DNA of 64,000 nt. It comes from Eutrigla gurnardus (lineage: Eukaryota > Chordata > Actinopteri > Perciformes > Triglidae). Shown piece after piece: positions 63,373 through 64,000 of the stretch. The position numbers and the translations under genes were made by a program. The number at the start of each line of letters is the position of its first letter. Positions within the stretch are counted from its first letter, which is position 1. Where the stretch lies: positions 28,469,188 to 28,533,187 of the forward strand of contig OY741272.1 in the NCBI GenBank assembly GCA_963514095.1, read 5' to 3'. The notes beneath the pieces were generated by a model. That model was not told the origin of the DNA. It was given only the letters and a program-made list of their open reading frames with translations, and did not search any database.

Positions 63373-64000
63373 CTGTAAGAATCAAACACAAACAAGCAAG
63401 ACACCGTTATTCTATGACATGACCTAAAGAAACGTTTTAATTAGACGAAAACCTGAAATCAACCCTTTACATGCACGGAGACCGTGGATGTGTAACAGGC
63501 TACATTTCTTTAATATTTTTAATGCGTCACGGATAGGAATTTTTTTTTTAGTAAAGATCATAAAGAACAAATAAAGAATAAGGGATAAATTAGAAAACAT
63601 TGTCTGTTCATTCTATTATTTGCTGACGATATTCATGCTTAACTCGATAATGGAGATTCAGTTTTTGTATGACGGCCAAGACACATATTTCAATTGAAAT
63701 ATACATTAAATATATCCTAATTTAAAACAAATTTCCTGCAATTCTACACCTAAACTGGTGGATTGAGTCAAGAAACAAACCACCTGCCCTGGTGTTGATC
63801 TGCTCAAATCTAATGACGTTGAATAAACCTGGTTTCTGAGCTGGGAGATCTTTTTCACGTAGCCACAGTTAGCTCATCGTCAAAACTCCTGGAGGACCAA
63901 TTAAACAAAGGAACATAACAGTGACCTTTCCTCATTATCCCGATCCCGATCTCGACCCCCCCCCCCCCCCCCCATCAAAAAATGATGAAGTGAAACTGGA
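63373..64000. other. Right-edge intron sequence of ccdc73
   Basis: About 630 bp past the last exon I could identify. It is AT-rich, with a C run at 63958-63973 and no exon I can support; earlier exons of ccdc73 should lie beyond the window. Confidence 0.35.

Overview
The window looks like a teleost fish chromosome. It has split genes with short GT-AG introns, very abundant (CA/TG)n microsatellites and minisatellites, fish-type non-autonomous repeats, LINE reverse-transcriptase fragments, and a fish-type wt1 gene. Every gene I can support lies on the minus strand, so each reads right to left.

Layout from left to right: (1) 202-4909, the first 12 coding exons of a small HERC-type E3 ubiquitin ligase (copy A), running off the left edge before its HECT domain. 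(2) 5124-6395, an 18-unit array of a 70-bp repeat carrying a CTCF-like core. (3) 7070-16327, a complete tandem paralogue (copy B; 24 coding exons in consistent phase, about 1,043 residues, RCC1 propeller plus HECT with its catalytic cysteine). (4) 16.5-23.5 kb, intergenic sequence with a second array of the 70-bp repeat in the opposite orientation. (5) 23553-33693, wt1: the N-terminal regulatory exon, two further exons and four zinc-finger exons, with the conserved double splice donor that makes the -KTS and +KTS forms. Two internal exons are missing and probably fall in a 200-N assembly gap. (6) 34-54 kb, about 20 kb with no recognised gene: microsatellites, more copies of the 70-bp repeat family and a few stretches that look like conserved regulatory DNA. 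(7) 54189-63372, the 3' two-thirds of a coiled-coil gene that I read as ccdc73, running off the right edge.

The wt1/ccdc73 pair matches the WT1-EIF3M-CCDC73 neighbourhood of tetrapods, although EIF3M is not visible between them. The two HERC copies share IRF/ISRE-like motifs upstream of their start codons, which fits the interferon-linked small HERC families of vertebrates. Their exons differ strikingly in similarity, from near-identical RCC1 exons to strongly diverged flanking exons, which suggests gene conversion.

The most unusual features are: the roughly 50 CTCF-like sites spread by one repeat family, with inward-facing arrays on either side of HERC copy B; a tandem duplicated exon in HERC copy B; and long (TG)n tracts pressed against several wt1 splice sites. 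Exon coordinates were derived by hand from splice consensus and reading phase and may be off by a base or two.
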